From Abelmoschus esculentus (Eukaryota > Streptophyta > Magnoliopsida > Malvales > Malvaceae): a DNA stretch of 64,000 bases. Below, piece by piece: positions 11,500 to 24,039 of the stretch; within the stretch, counting starts at the first letter, position 1; each line of letters opens with the position of its first letter. Below the pieces are notes generated by a model. The model did not search any database and was not told where the DNA came from. It worked only from the letters and a program-made list of their open reading frames with translations. A program made the position numbers and the translations under genes. The stretch spans positions 15,545,501-15,609,500 of the forward strand of contig JAUCBN010000014.1 in the NCBI GenBank assembly GCA_035048815.1. Reading direction: 5' to 3'.

Positions 11500-13800
11500 T
11501 ATAGTGATTAAACTTGAGCAATATGCAGTTCAAAAACATGGCGAAAAGAGGAAGATGTTAGAAACAAGAAGGTCAAGGTGTATGAAAGAGTGATATATTA
11601 CTGAATCTAAGTAACTAGAGAGCTTCCGTAATGAGTATGTAAAAGTGTTGCAGACAAATGCAAATGTATTGGTTAATGGTTACCTTAACTTTTTATTCAA
11701 CACAAAAGGGTCCCATCATCTTCACCATTCCTGTTTACAACCCTACAAAGCCCTTTGGCCTGTAATAATATGTCTTTACCTGATTTTCTTGGCTGTCATG
11801 CACTGCAAGATATTGAGGATTTGATGGTGTGGAAACCAGAAAAGTCTTGAAGGAAACAATCCCAACTTTTTCAAACTTAACTTTAAAACCTCAATGACAT
11901 TTGTATCCAGTACCTTACATTTTACAACCCTTGGCAATTTCATTTAAGTTAATACTAGAGAGCCAAGATTTTGAACTTGTTTTGCTAATTCCCCGACACA
12001 TGTTAGTACAAGAAACTGAAAAGCCCGGGAATCTGATTCCCACCCAATGAAGTTAATACTCAAGCCAACAGCCATGTGGTCTACTTATAGTCCGGACTTG
12101 AAGTTTAGTTGGATTGATTTATACTAGTATCATTTTTAGAGGTGACGTCGTGTAGGGTCGAGACTCAGAGAGGGAATTAGGAGTTGGGTCAAATTGTTAA
12201 ACTTAAGAAAACATAAACCTATAAAATATTTAAATTCAAAATTTGGAGGACAATGCTTCATTTGACTAATATTTAATCTAGGAGGACCTCGAGAGCCATT
12301 ATACCAGAAATTTCCTATATCACTGTATTTATAATCTGGAAGCATGGTATCATAAAAAACTGCAGCCTGTGAAATCACACAAATTCAGCAGATACCAGTT
12401 GATGAACCATGTTGAATTTGATGTAATAGAGCTATTTCCTATATCATTCATAATTGATACAAGACAAGACCAGAGCATGGAGCTGCAGTTATATCAAAAA
12501 CATCATGATTCCAATACCAACAAAAAAACATCTCATGTTTTAGCATACAGACATATGATTCTGTTGTTCTTGGAGTACAAGCGATGAAATGATCTTAATC
12601 AGCTTAGAACATTATGAGTCTTAATTAATGTTTAACCTCTTTCTTTTTTGCTAATTAATCAAGAAAGATGTATGAGATATGCCCTCTTTATTCTTTGCAA
12701 ATGATACTATATAAAATGAGTGGTCCTTGAGAGCCTAAAATGAATATCCCTAAAGATTCCAATTTCCATTACTGATATATGCTTTGTTCATAGGCTCAAA
12801 TGGCTCCCAAAGTTTCTGATGATGCCACTTACTGCGGTTCTTAGCCTATCTGCACTCTTTTTTAAAACTCATAAAGATGTGCTCAATAAACCCCAGAAAT
12901 TATATATATATATATATATGTATATGTATATATGTATATATAAAAGACAAGGTTTCTACATTTTACCCTTTCCTTTTCCTTTTTCCCATTCAGAATATTT
13001 CAAATATAATGGGGTTTTTGAGTGGGAAACCAATAATAACAAGTTTATATATAAGGACCCAATGAAGCATTTAATAACAGAATTGAATCAATTAAAATCC
13101 TCCATGGAAAGACATACCCTTAATAATGTGCTTGTTGAGCTGAGCAGGTATGGGTAGCTGTTATCAACTTAGAATCCAAAAGCTGCAATTATACTGCTAT
13201 TAACTCCATGCTGATGCAGATTGCAGAGCATAAGGATAAACAGAATGAATACTTTCTATATATATGAATTATGAAGAGAGGAAGGGAAGCTAACAAGTTT
13301 ACATCATCTGATCTAACATGAGACGCTGAGGCATGAAAGGGATGTCTTTCCTGCATGTTATAACTTGTAATTAATGTAATGGGGATGCTGAAATAGAAAG
13401 AGAGAGAGGAAGGGTGCTAGCTTAATGAGTTTCAGTTAAGCTAACTCAACTAAAGAGACACATAACATTACACCAACTAAATGGAAAAGGGGAAATGTGT
13501 GTCCCCCAGGCCCCAACCCAACCCAAATGTCTGACCAATAAGACAGGGAAAAAGAGGAATAGGAATATGAGGAGAAAGTGGTTTGATGGGATTAGTCAAC
13601 ATAGTAATGTATCACCAAAGCCAACCATCATTGCCTTCTTTGAATCCATTCCCAACAGATAAAAGAGAGTAAAAAATTATGGTGTTTGTTATAGGACTAG
13701 GAGAGTCAGGTTTAAGTCAAGAATCAGACGTAACAGATGTTAAAAAGCAAAAAGGAAGGGGATGCCTAAGTTTCTCATGATTGAATAAGAAAAAAGGGTG
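11500..13800. other. Intergenic region upstream of the NPH3 gene
   Basis: No coding frame could be supported. It contains a TA/TATG simple repeat at 12901-12944 and CT/GA-rich patches. Confidence 0.4.
12901..12944. repeat. TA-rich microsatellite
   Basis: A run of TA units is interrupted by TATG units. Confidence 0.8.
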
Positions 13801-16420
13801 AGGCTGTAAGATATTTAAAATTTTTATTTAATAAAATTAAGTTTTTTTTTTAAAAAAATTAAATCAAAAGTTATAATACAGAAAAAAAAACGTTACTTAC
13901 AAATAATACAAATAATATATTTTTTATAAATTTATTTTTTTAGAGATCCCCTGTCGACTCGTCCAAGAAACTGGCATGCAAATGCAACGCCAGTGGGACC
14001 AATATATGTTGTTCGTAGGACCTGATGTTACCCCCACTCCGTAGTTATATTCTCCTTCTCTTGTCCCTTGTCTGATTTGCATGTCGGCCACGTATCGCCA
14101 TCATGTACCGTTGATTCGAATCCTCCAGAAATCTTAGTGATGGGATCCCTCTGGCCATGGCTGTTGGTTGTTTTGCAGGCAAACAGCAGACCAGCATTTC
14201 AATCTTCTTCCCCCCATGGGGTAGAGTTTCTTTTTCACGTTTATAAAATTGTCACACAGGCATACACTACGGTATCATTAAGGCAAGGACTTTTCCATTT
14301 GGTCATTTTTTTCCTAGAAAATATTAGCCCTATCAGATTTAATACGAGACACAAATCGATATTTAAAATTAACTCGAATATGATAACTTAAATTAAATGA
14401 AGTTAAAATTAACTATGTTATTAAGTGAATTATAGATCCGAAAAATAAACTAAATTGATTTCATATGAATCGAAAATAACTCAAGATAAAAAAATATTAA
14501 AATAAATTAAGAAAGATGATATATGAATTATCACACAATTCACTAAACCCATAGATATAGATTTAAGCTATAAAAATATAAATATATAATGTGTGTGCGC
14601 GCGCTTGCTGCTGCGCACGTAAAGTGTCTTGCTTGAGTTTTTTTTTCTTATGCTTTTGAATTATCTAAGATTCTGATAGGTTAGAACTTAGGATTATACG
14701 ATTACATCATATTCGGATAAACAAATAATTTAAAAAAAATCATTAAAAAAAAGACAGGGCAGAGCAAAACCCTAGTAGCTGCGCCGATCAACCTTTTCTC
14801 TCTCGGTTTGCTATCAAGACAGGGCAGAGCAAATTTTGTCGGGTGTTGACCATCGATCATCGTTCTTATTTCCTCGTCTTTCTACTCTTCGAGAGTTGTC
14901 TGAATATTTTTCTTGTTCATGATCCTCGTTTACAGAAAATCACTTGACGTTCGGCGGAGCTCGGACCTCCCGACGTTATTTTGATAGTCCCCGGAAACCA
15001 CGGCGGTTTGGGTGATCAGCAAAACACTTTATTTTTTTACTCGTAAAAATTGAAACTTTAAGGGCACCCCTTAGGCTTAAAAGGATTAGACCTAATTTCA
15101 GGTCAAAACATTTGTTATTCAATCAAAAATTAGAATCTAATTCGGTTTGATAAATTTATTAGAAATGATAAATTTTGTTATTAGAGAAGTAGCCTCTTGC
15201 CTAGTTCAGAGGCTAATTTTCTGCCCATTTTAGCCCTCCAATCCTGATTGGAAAAATAAATTAATATATTCAGATTTATTTTATCTCGATTTTTAATATA
15301 TTCTATTATGATCTGATGAAAGATATAATAAAAAAATAATCCGACTTTAACCTATCCTTATTATTTTAATAAAAAATTCAAACAAAATTGATTTGATCCA
15401 AAAAAATAATAAAAATATTAAATATATAAATATACACCGGGTTGACTTAGATATTTTAAATCCTAAATTCAATCATGATTTGACCCTAAAATTCTAAATA
15501 CTCACCTGTCCTGTCTGGAAACCCAATTTTAAAAAACTGTCCAGCATGGGTCGGGACTCGTCAGGGACGAGTATTATTGTCATCCCTAATTTTAAGAATA
15601 AAGATCAATTCTACCTTTTTTTTTATGCTCACAATTAAAATTTAAATTTTAAGTTCTAATCCTGAATTTTAAGTCTTAAACACTAAAAAATACAATCCAT
15701 TACTAATTTTTTAAATTATAATCTTAAAATATAACCTTATAAACTCTAAATTTTTTTAGGTTAGAGACCTAATAAAATTCGAGAGGATAAACCATCTTCT
15801 ATCCGTTTTTCAGATATTCTGTTTTCCTGTGGAGTGGGACACCATTAAATTGATTGAACCACTAATGGGAAAATCTGTTGGCTTAACCATGCCTGTGTTT
15901 ATGAGAATAATTAGAGGAGAAGCAAAAAAGCAAAGCTTGTACCAAACAACACTAAAGTAAACACCACTAAACATGTTGGTGTTTTGACCACATTTGCTTA
16001 ATCTTACCTAGGACTAGGACTAGGAAAATCTATAAGCTTAGGGCACGTAATATGCAGGCAGATTTGACGCCTCACCACAAACCAAACCAAATCATATTCA
16101 GATGCTACTAGTACTATGATTGAAGTTTAGATATAAACGTCTTCATCATCTTTAATCTATCAAGGTATAATCATACAACTCAATGAACCAGATAAAATGC
16201 ACCATCAAAACATAACCATACAAGCTCAATGGACCAGAACAGACAGTACCTTGTGACATTGTATTCGTAGGTTGGCGAGAACCATAACGCCTTTCATATG
16301 CATGCAGCATGCCAATGCCAGAATCTGTCATTTAATCTACAATCAAAGGAGGGGGAAATATTGGAAGAGCATTCAAGATTTCATTCAATCAGTCACCAAA
16401 TAAATCATTGTATTAGGAAG
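13800..16420. other. AT-rich gene-poor stretch with repeat remnants
   Basis: Mostly non-coding. It contains an 18 bp direct repeat at 14752/14817 and a GC-richer patch at about 14780-15020. Long degenerate AT-rich sequence around 15.2-15.8 kb holds phrases such as TCTAAATT and CCTAAATTC, which recur elsewhere in the window. No coding frame was recognised. Confidence 0.4.
14752..14834. repeat. Direct repeat, 18 bp, spaced 65 bp
   Basis: AAGACAGGGCAGAGCAAA occurs at 14752-14769 and again at 14817-14834 without a mismatch. Confidence 0.75.
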
Positions 16421-16479
16421 GGTTATTTTCAGGTTTTCCATTCCTTTCTTGTAGGAGAACTTACATAGAAATAGCAGTG

Positions 16480-16960
16480 ACCTACCTTTTTTGTGAGGAC
16501 CGGCTGCAGCATGCTGATGTGAAATGGAGGGATGATTGAGAACGAACCACGAGTATGATATTTCCCGCCAAAGATGAGACTACGACTTTCGAGATTAATG
16601 GTTTCAACAACTTGCCCTTGACAACTTGAAGATAGTAGACACCAGGACGAGGTACAAATACAGTAGTCCAATCAGGAGGTTTCCAGGTCCCAAGCTGAGT
16701 GGCTGGCTTGGATTCACCATTTCCTCTTGCTGAGGCTGAGCAACCACTTTTTGGGTTTAGGGAAACTGAGAAAGGTTCCAACTTCCAACCAAGGATCGAG
16801 CTTTTTCGAATCTATCAAAGCTACCTCTCCCATACATTTTATTTTCTTTATTAAGGATACAACTGATATTATTATGTCACCACTCAGGCTCAGCAGCAAC
16901 GATTTTAGCAAGTAATCCTCCAGCTTAAGCATACACCACAACAGCAACCCTTGAGCCAAA
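16480..16960 (-). pseudogene. Decayed coding patch of unidentified origin
   Basis: On the minus strand protein-like segments appear in sequence but in shifting frames. First come pieces reading AGGLLAKIVAAEPEW before a stop. A second segment carries GTWKPPDWTTVFVPRPGVYY, and a third, after a one-base slip, reads VETINLESRSLIFGGKYH and ends at a GT donor near 16488. The patch is less AT-rich than its surroundings. I do not recognise the family. It could be a broken exon cluster or a processed fragment. It is not supported as a functional gene. Confidence 0.35.
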
Positions 16961-16999
16961 AACCCTAAAACATTGGAGTAATGTAATCAATCATACTCC

Positions 17000-18041
17000 A
17001 TCCAATCCATCATATTATAGTTATATGCCCTGAAAATGTTTGAAGAGAATTGATTCCATCTACTACTTGATACATCAAATAATGAAATAAAACATGTTGG
17101 TTGAAGCTGAATAATAACAGATACTGACTGACCTTGGTTAGTGGTTAGGGTACATACCACAAGTGGTAGGAAGCACCGATGCTGATGACAAACGTGTGTG
17201 GCAAAGAAATCTGTCCTGTTCGATTCAACAGTCTAACCCTGTCCATCATCAAACCCGAACTCAATTTTAGGTTCCAAAGGCCAAACCAACCGCCAACAAC
17301 AAGCTGAGATACACTTCACGCTCTTTGTTTTCCCTCAGCTGATTTGTCATCCCATTCCCTGTCTTTCTTTGGATTAAGTTTTGGGTCACCACTCACCAGC
17401 ACTGAGAGAGACCCTAAACTTGTAGCCTTTGCAGTACTTGGTGCTAATTTAAAGTCTTGTCCCTGAGTAATGGAGTTCTGCTACTCAACCCAAATATTTC
17501 ACTTAAATAACATCAAATTCCATATTACTAGGTTGCAAACTAGTTGATATTTCCAAATTTCAGAACTACCGAACTAGGAACTCCTTTGTACTAAAAGGAC
17601 AATTGGATGTATGTTGCTCTTAAGAAACTCTATAAATATCAGTTTACAATGATCATGAGAACAAGTTTTATCTAAAATGAATGCTGGTTTTTGCATTTAG
17701 ATTATGATTACAGAGCAGTTTGTCAAGAACAACAGTTGCTCTTCACAAGTCAAGATACAACAGAAATACAGTTTGAGGCTTTCCAGAAAATAGCAACAAA
17801 GAATATGTTCATCTAGTCTAGAAATGCTAAAAGGAGCCACACCAGACCTCTATATCGACCAATTCACTTTCAAGCAAAATATGGTGTTACTTGATTGAGA
17901 TACTTGTCCTGACTGCCGCCATAATGCAAACCTGGATAGATCTCAAGCCCACAAACTTAACAAGAACTAAAGAAAATAACAGATAAACTACAGTAACTTT
18001 CCAAAGCTGATATCTAAGATTATCTGTGAATCCTGTCTATA
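17000..18041. other. Spacer downstream of the C2-GRAM gene
   Basis: No coding frame was found. It presumably contains the 3' untranslated region of the minus-strand gene ending at 18042. Confidence 0.4.
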
Positions 18042-21000
18042 CTAAAATCGAAAAAGTTCCTGCAAGCGTTCTTCTAGATTTGAGAGGATGTTCTTGGCAA
18101 CCCTTTTCTGATTCTTTGTGCTTTTCAACCATGCAACTCCAGCGAACACTCGCACCTGACATCCCTTTGCCTTGAAATCCTCGATTTGGTATCTAATGTG
18201 AAGCTGCAAAAATTAAAAGTTTAAAACTCAAAGTGACCAACATTGAGAAAGATTTAGAATAATTTCTAAATCAATCCAAAGCTAAGCTTAAGAACCACAA
18301 GAAGGATGCAATTAAGAAAAAGCTCTTGGTTGGTTACATTCGTACATTGTAATAGTCCCCGAGTGGAACACCATGGAGAGTCCTAACTTCTTCAATAAGC
18401 CAACCCTTTTTATCAGGAAGTGGGGATTTCTGCTGAGTACTAGTCACTTCTCCTCTAAATCGGGACACACGCTTATCAAATCTGAAATAAATTTGCCGCT
18501 CATAAACATCAGCACTTTCTGAATCCCACTGACTGCAAGAAAAATTAAGACAGCCAGCTCTCTCCATAGCTTTACGATCCATTTCACCACCACTGAATAT
18601 CTCCATGACGGAACTAACTGAATCATCAACAAAGTAATTACCATCATCAAATACAGAGAAAATACAGCTAAAATACATGCATCAATGTAATACATTTAGA
18701 TGTGAAGAATTCCTAATGATAAAGCTATATTGAGAATGTGAGAAAGACGACATTGTGGTGGCCGAAGTAGTGACCGACAGTGAAGTGTAAGCAAGAATGT
18801 ATAAAGGTTACAGAGAAAAGAGAAATTCTGATGAATGATATATGTAAAAGGGATTACAATAATATTGAGTCTAAGAGGATGGTTTGCCCAACACATCTAT
18901 TGGCTTTATAAAGCCTAACCTAATAACCACAATTAACAACTCAACACAGTTAATATCTAACGTTCTCCCTGCTTTCTCAGCTTCCTTCTTCTCCTTCGTA
19001 TTTTCTCTGCAATTTTCAGTGTTGCTGGTCCTACTTTCACAACTGTAAGGTTCTTGAGGATGCTTACTCGTCAATATACAAATAGTTTCTATCTGTAACA
19101 AATATCCAAGTTTTGTTTCCTAGGAGTAGTGGAAATATTTCATCGGTGCCTTCAAAATCTATGGTAAAATGGCATTTTCCCAAAACAACAGAAGAATCCC
19201 TTCAATAACAGAAGGTTTCAGGTTCTTGAAAAAAAAAGATTGGCGAGACCAACCTTTCTTGACAAAACGCAACAATGATTGAAGAAAAAATCTTGTAATC
19301 TTTTTGTCATCAATGGATACACATAGAAGTCAAACACATCCTCGTACTTATGTTTCATTAGCTTTGTTTTCTCGATTTCTTTTGAGCCATTCCCACAAAC
19401 AAATTCTTTGAACCAAATTGTACCCCATTCATCCCCTCCAGAGCCTTTTTAGCAGAGCATCAAGGGACTGAAAGTTGACAAACCCAAACTTCTTGAGACC
19501 CCCTTATCATCCTTCATGATTACACACTATTTATCTTCTCATAACCAGAAAACATTTCTTTCAGACGATCTTTTGTCATATCATTTTTTTCTTTCTTGCA
19601 ACTCTTTCTAGTTCTTCTTCTTATTTGATTATGTATTCTTTGAAAGTTGAGAATACATAATCAAAGAATACGAAGAACTAGAAAGAGTTGCAAGAAGAAA
19701 GAAAGAAAAAATTGATATGACAAAAGATCGTCTGAAAGAAATGTTTTCTGGATATGAGAATATAAGTAGTGTAGTAATCATGAAGGATGATAAGGGGCAA
19801 GAAGTTTGGGTTTGTCAACTTTCAGTCCCTTGATGCTTCTAAATAGGCTCTGGAGGCGATGAATGAGGTACAATTTGGTTCAAAGAATTTGTTTGTGAGA
19901 AAGACGACATTGTGGTGGCCGAAGTAGTGACCGACAATGAAGTGTAAGCAAGAATGTATAATGGTTACGGAGAAAAGAGAAATTCTGATGAATGATATAT
20001 GTAAAAGGGATTACAATAATATTGAGTCTAAGAGGATGGTTTGCCCAACACATCTATTGGCTTTATATAGCCTAACCTAATAACCAACTAACAAACTAAT
20101 AACTACAATTAACAACTCAACACAGATAATATCTAACAGAGAGAACCAGAAGTACCTTAGACACAAGATGGGTATTAAAAAAATGTTATTAACAGGATTC
20201 ATGCAACAGAAAAACTAGTTCATAGACTCAGGGGCAAAGAGAAGGGGAACTTACAGGAACAGAAAGAGTAACTGAAAAAATCTCAGACATGCTGACATCC
20301 TCAACGCCTAAGAAGGATCCACTGTCTTCAGTTTGGAGACATTTGACTTCAGACTCTTCTTCTACTATTTGAACTTTCTGCTCCGGGCTTAAGGACCTGG
20401 CTTTCCACAGGGCCATGATTGTCCTAGTCAACAAAAATATTTGAAAATCAAGAAAAGAAATTTTACCAATCTTTCCCCCTTTTTGATATTTTCGCCTTAA
20501 ACTTAGACGACAAAGATTTTCCTATCCTCTTTTTTCTCGTCATAAATCCTTAATACTTAGGATCAGGGATTTAAATAGTAGTTGCAAAACAATGTTACAG
20601 TCGTTCTGCATTTTCAGCACTCTCTCCTCTGCTATTTATTACCAATATTTACTGCAATTGACTTCGATATAATACGATGCATTTGTGACCGAAATAAACA
20701 CATCATAACCGAAAATGCATTCGTGATTGCAGTTTAAAATACCCATTAGGAACTAGTTAAATCATTTGATAGCCTTGGAACAACGATTGATATAACTACC
20801 TATGAGCAACATTGAAAGATACAAAAGACTGGAAATGGAACTTCAGCCTGCCCTCCCTGTCTTGTGTCCTTGCACCATGTCTCGCATCCATCCCTCTTCC
20901 TAGACGGAGAGTTATTACAATAATTGGACTACCCATTGATGCTAAAGTAGGAGGAGAAACTAGAATGTCCTCGATGTCTTCCCAAAGGAAGAAGAATTTT

Positions 21001-24000
21001 GTCTTGTGCCCAAATATATTTGCATGAAACCCAATTATTCTTGCTGACAGAAACAGGCGGCCCTGCATAGATGCAACTGCAGATTAACAAAAAGAGACAT
21101 GCATTTATCTATATATCTATCTATATAATTGAATGTAATGCAACTCAGAGAAAACATCAAACAGTGAGAGTGCTTTACAAAAGATTATATAACCCAACAA
21201 ATAGAACCTGAAGAGGCATTTTTCTTTTCAGGTGACAGGTAAAGTCATTGATAAGAAATTCCTCTGGAGGAAGCCCAAAGAGTTTTTGAAAGGCTGAGTT
21301 CGTTTGAGGAGACCTCAGATTTATCTGCAAATATATCTTTTGCTTGTAAGTAAATAATAACATTGGACGTTAATGTGAAACTAAAAAGAAGAACAGCCAT
21401 CTACGTACCTTCTTCCCCACTTCTTTCTCCATCTTACTCAAGTATTCTTTAACTACATGTCCACCTTTTGTATTGTCCAAGAAAATTCTCAAGTGCAGTT
21501 TGGACTGACATGCCATGGCCAACTTACCTTGCAGAGGAATCCACACATCAGCTAGATCTGATATGTTGTTTTTTAAAAAATTAACCTCGGCCTGTCCCAA
21601 AGATGTAGCATCATCAAAAGGTCCATCAAAATCAAATACTTCTACATCCAGTACAGAAGGCGGCTCTTCCATTGCATCAAATTCAAATATTTCTGCAAAG
21701 ATTAGAGGAGTTTATAAACAATTGATTGCAAGTAAGATTTAAATAATTCTTGGACAAGTTTTGAAAAACTTTGATCTAAAGAGACTGTAAAAGTCATTAC
21801 TATGCTAGTGCAAACAGGCAAACTTGAATTCAAAAAGACAAAGTAACAATCTAAATTCACCATTCCACTGGGGACTAGATTTCTGGAACTTGATTGAGCT
21901 GGTTCTACTTTTTCCATTGCAAGTGAACACTACATATGGGTCACAGAATCCACTTGAATCTACAGCTGCTAAATTACTTCCCTCAATCAAGGCAACTGTT
22001 AGTAACCATCCATCCCCTCGTGCTTTCACTCCATGATCACTTCCTGTAGTTGTAGAGACAAGAAAAAGGAAATTAAAGGTTGTAAAACATGAAATGAAAC
22101 ATAGAAATTGCCAACACTTTTCGCTTGCAGAGCAAAGTTCTAATAGATGTGAATATTACCTTTTCGAGCTCTGGCCTGCATGAAGCGTGAAATTAACTGC
22201 GTCACCCTTTCACCTAGAAGAATCAGAACACCACACACAATGAATTCACCAATTGAATCGGGTAAGTCAAGCCCAACAAACTCTAGTCCTTGAATTGTAG
22301 TAGGAGCAGCCAACCAGATATGAACTATCACATACAAGGCCATAAAAACTGTGGAAGCCATGGTAAAATTAGCAAAGTATTGGACAGCCAACTTCCAATC
22401 TGAATCGGGTTCAGCTTGTAATGATCCCAAAATCTGCTCTTTGTTTAACCCAATATCCTTTGTTTCAACTGGTTTAATGGACTGAGCTAGTAAGGTAGTG
22501 AAATGCTCAAAGCCTTCCTTTAGACCTTGTCGGGCTCCATTTTCTATCATACCTTTCATCATCGTGCTCTGTAAGAAGTTCATTTGCCACGAAATAACCA
22601 AATGTGAAGATTGTTCTCCGGACGGAAGCTCCGGTCCAGGAGTAATGCAATACATCACTTCAGTTTTGAAGGTGCTCCCATACGGAACATCGGGAGTGCT
22701 CACAACTGATAGAACAGCAAAAGACTTCCCATCAGCTTTTAGATACGTTTGCTCCTCAGTAGCTTTTGTAGCCTTAATAAATTTGGTTGGTGCCTTGATG
22801 TACGTATAAACTCTTTTCAAGTTGGGATCGCCATTGTCAAATTTCCAAGGCCTGAACTGTACATCTGTTGATCCCTGCGCCTCTGCTAATGAGGTGGGAA
22901 AACTGGAATCTGGTGAAAAAAGTCGAGAGTTTAGCTGTGCAGGTGAGATCATATATGATTCATCCACAAGAACTCCTCCAGGTAAATTGCTTGGCATTTC
23001 ACTTCCCTGATCTCTAGATTCCATTGTTTTCATTGCTTCTTCAAATGAAATAGAGGATGACTGAGCATCAGACTTGTCATCAAAAGCATCAGCTTTCGAA
23101 TGTTCAGGCATCTCCATCGAATCAGTACTATTAGTGAAGGTAGTCACAACAGCATCTGAATTCTTATTAAAGATTTGAGCAATTCGGCCTGCTAGGGATT
23201 TTTGTGATAATGATATCGACCTCTCTTCCCCCAAAGACACGCCATCTTCTTGTCTCCAAGGAGGAGCAAAACGAGCTGGTAAGGATCTTTGTGTTAATGT
23301 TATTGATTTCTCTTCCTTGGAAGACAAGCAATCTTCTTGTCTCGAAGGAGAAGTGCAGGTTGATGACGATGCACTAACACTGTAAGACCTCAAGTCCTTG
23401 GAAGAACCATTTTGATGAAAATAGATATTTAGAAGAATTTCACCTGTACCCAAGGTTGAAAGAAAAAGAACAATTATTGTGATCAGTAATTATAGCCCAT
23501 ACCAACTACTTAAATAACCCTTGTAAACAATGCATTTAGAATACCACTAAAACTGTAAAACAGCACTGAAAACACAATTGGAATATGCCAAGTAACAAGA
23601 AAGTATAGCACAGGATGCTGAGAAATGAAGATAGGAAAAGGGAAAACATACCCAAAGCCAAATCCTTGTTCTTGTGTTTCTTATTCCTGGGGTTGAGGGG
23701 ATACCAAACGGGGCCAAGAGACTTTTGAGGAGCTTCAAAAACCTGTGAAATAGGGAGCTTAAGGTAGCCAATAAAATCATCATTGAAGAATTTCTCCTCG
23801 TCCAACACAGAGATGATCAGCTCCCCCTTCAAATCCCCCACCTTGAAAATGAATACCTCACCCCAAGTTGGGTTCAACGACTTCTTCACCACTTTGGTCC
23901 TGTACCTCTGTTTTCCTAGCCGAAGCTTCACGTACGGATCACTGAGACCGTTTAAATCCATTGCCGGTATGTTTCTCGCTTCAATCACGTCCACAACCAG

Positions 24001-24006
24001 CCTCAT
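18042..24006 (-). CDS. C2 and GRAM domain protein (At1g03370 type)
   Basis: Nine exons: 23652-24006, 22160-23443, 21861-22043, 21409-21692, 21208-21324, 20800-21062, 20255-20423, 18346-18617 and 18042-18203, giving about 1030 residues. Order of domains: N-terminal C2 (MRLVVDVIEARNIPAMDLNG), first VASt domain with a hydrophobic segment near residue 500 (exon 2), second C2 (exons 3-4, DGWLLTVALIEG), GRAM (exons 5-6, FGLPPEEFLINDF) and second VASt (exons 7-9). Related GRAM-VASt proteins bind membranes and move sterols at contact sites. All joins keep frame except exon 7 to exon 8, where the canonical donor GTAAGT and the CAG acceptor leave the total one base short. A weaker donor four bases on (A|GTTCCC) restores frame and adds one residue. 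That intron also carries an LTR element. The start was chosen at 24006 to match relatives; an in-frame ATG lies at 24027. Confidence 0.85.
18737..18961 (-). repeat. 3' LTR of the intronic element
   Basis: This is the left copy, missing about 20 bases relative to the right copy near 18930. The first LTR base is changed (C instead of T). Confidence 0.75.
19393..19896. repeat. Inverted repeat of an RRM (poly(A)-binding-protein-like) fragment
   Basis: Arms at about 19393-19639 and 19650-19896 are reverse complements around a 10 bp loop (TTGAAAGTTG). In the plus direction the right arm reads DRLKEMFSGYENISSVVIMK, then, after a frame slip, KKFGFVNFQSLDASK, a stop, and ALEAMNEVQFGSKNLFV. This matches the RNP-containing half of a PABP-type RRM. 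The left arm continues with GMAQKKS, the next residues expected in PABP. Both copies are broken and encode no protein. Confidence 0.75.
19894..20138 (-). repeat. 5' LTR of the intronic element
   Basis: This is the right copy, 245 bp, with TG and CA ends in minus-strand orientation. Its transcription direction is the same as that of the host gene. Confidence 0.75.
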
Positions 24007-24039
24007 TTTACTCGTATTCTTATTCAAAGAGGATCAAAA

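Larger units (their letters stand above)
18737..20138 (-). mobile_element. Small non-autonomous LTR retroelement inside an intron
   Basis: Two direct copies of a 225-245 bp sequence flank an interior of about 930 bp. Read on the minus strand each copy starts (T/C)GTTAGATATTA, has the TATA-like block GGCTATATAAAGCC in one copy, and ends TCTCACA, so the TG...CA ends of an LTR are present. The flanks are GAGAA on the left and GAGAG on the right, a probable 5 bp target duplication with one change. A purine tract (GCAGGGAGAA) lies directly before the 3' LTR, as expected for second-strand priming. No gag-pol frame is present, and no tRNA primer site directly follows the 5' LTR. Instead an inverted pair of RRM fragments fills the interior. 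The LTRs differ at about five bases and one 20 bp gap, so the insertion is fairly recent. Confidence 0.8.

Noticed and set aside
12819..13157. Plus-strand open frame of 112 codons
   Set aside because: It reads through the TA microsatellite, which keeps several frames open by chance.
14068..14391. Plus-strand open frame of 107 codons
   Set aside because: No motif or composition signal of a protein; its end lies in low-complexity AT-rich sequence.
22498..23010. Plus-strand open frames opposite the C2-GRAM gene
   Set aside because: They are shadows of exon 2 on the minus strand.
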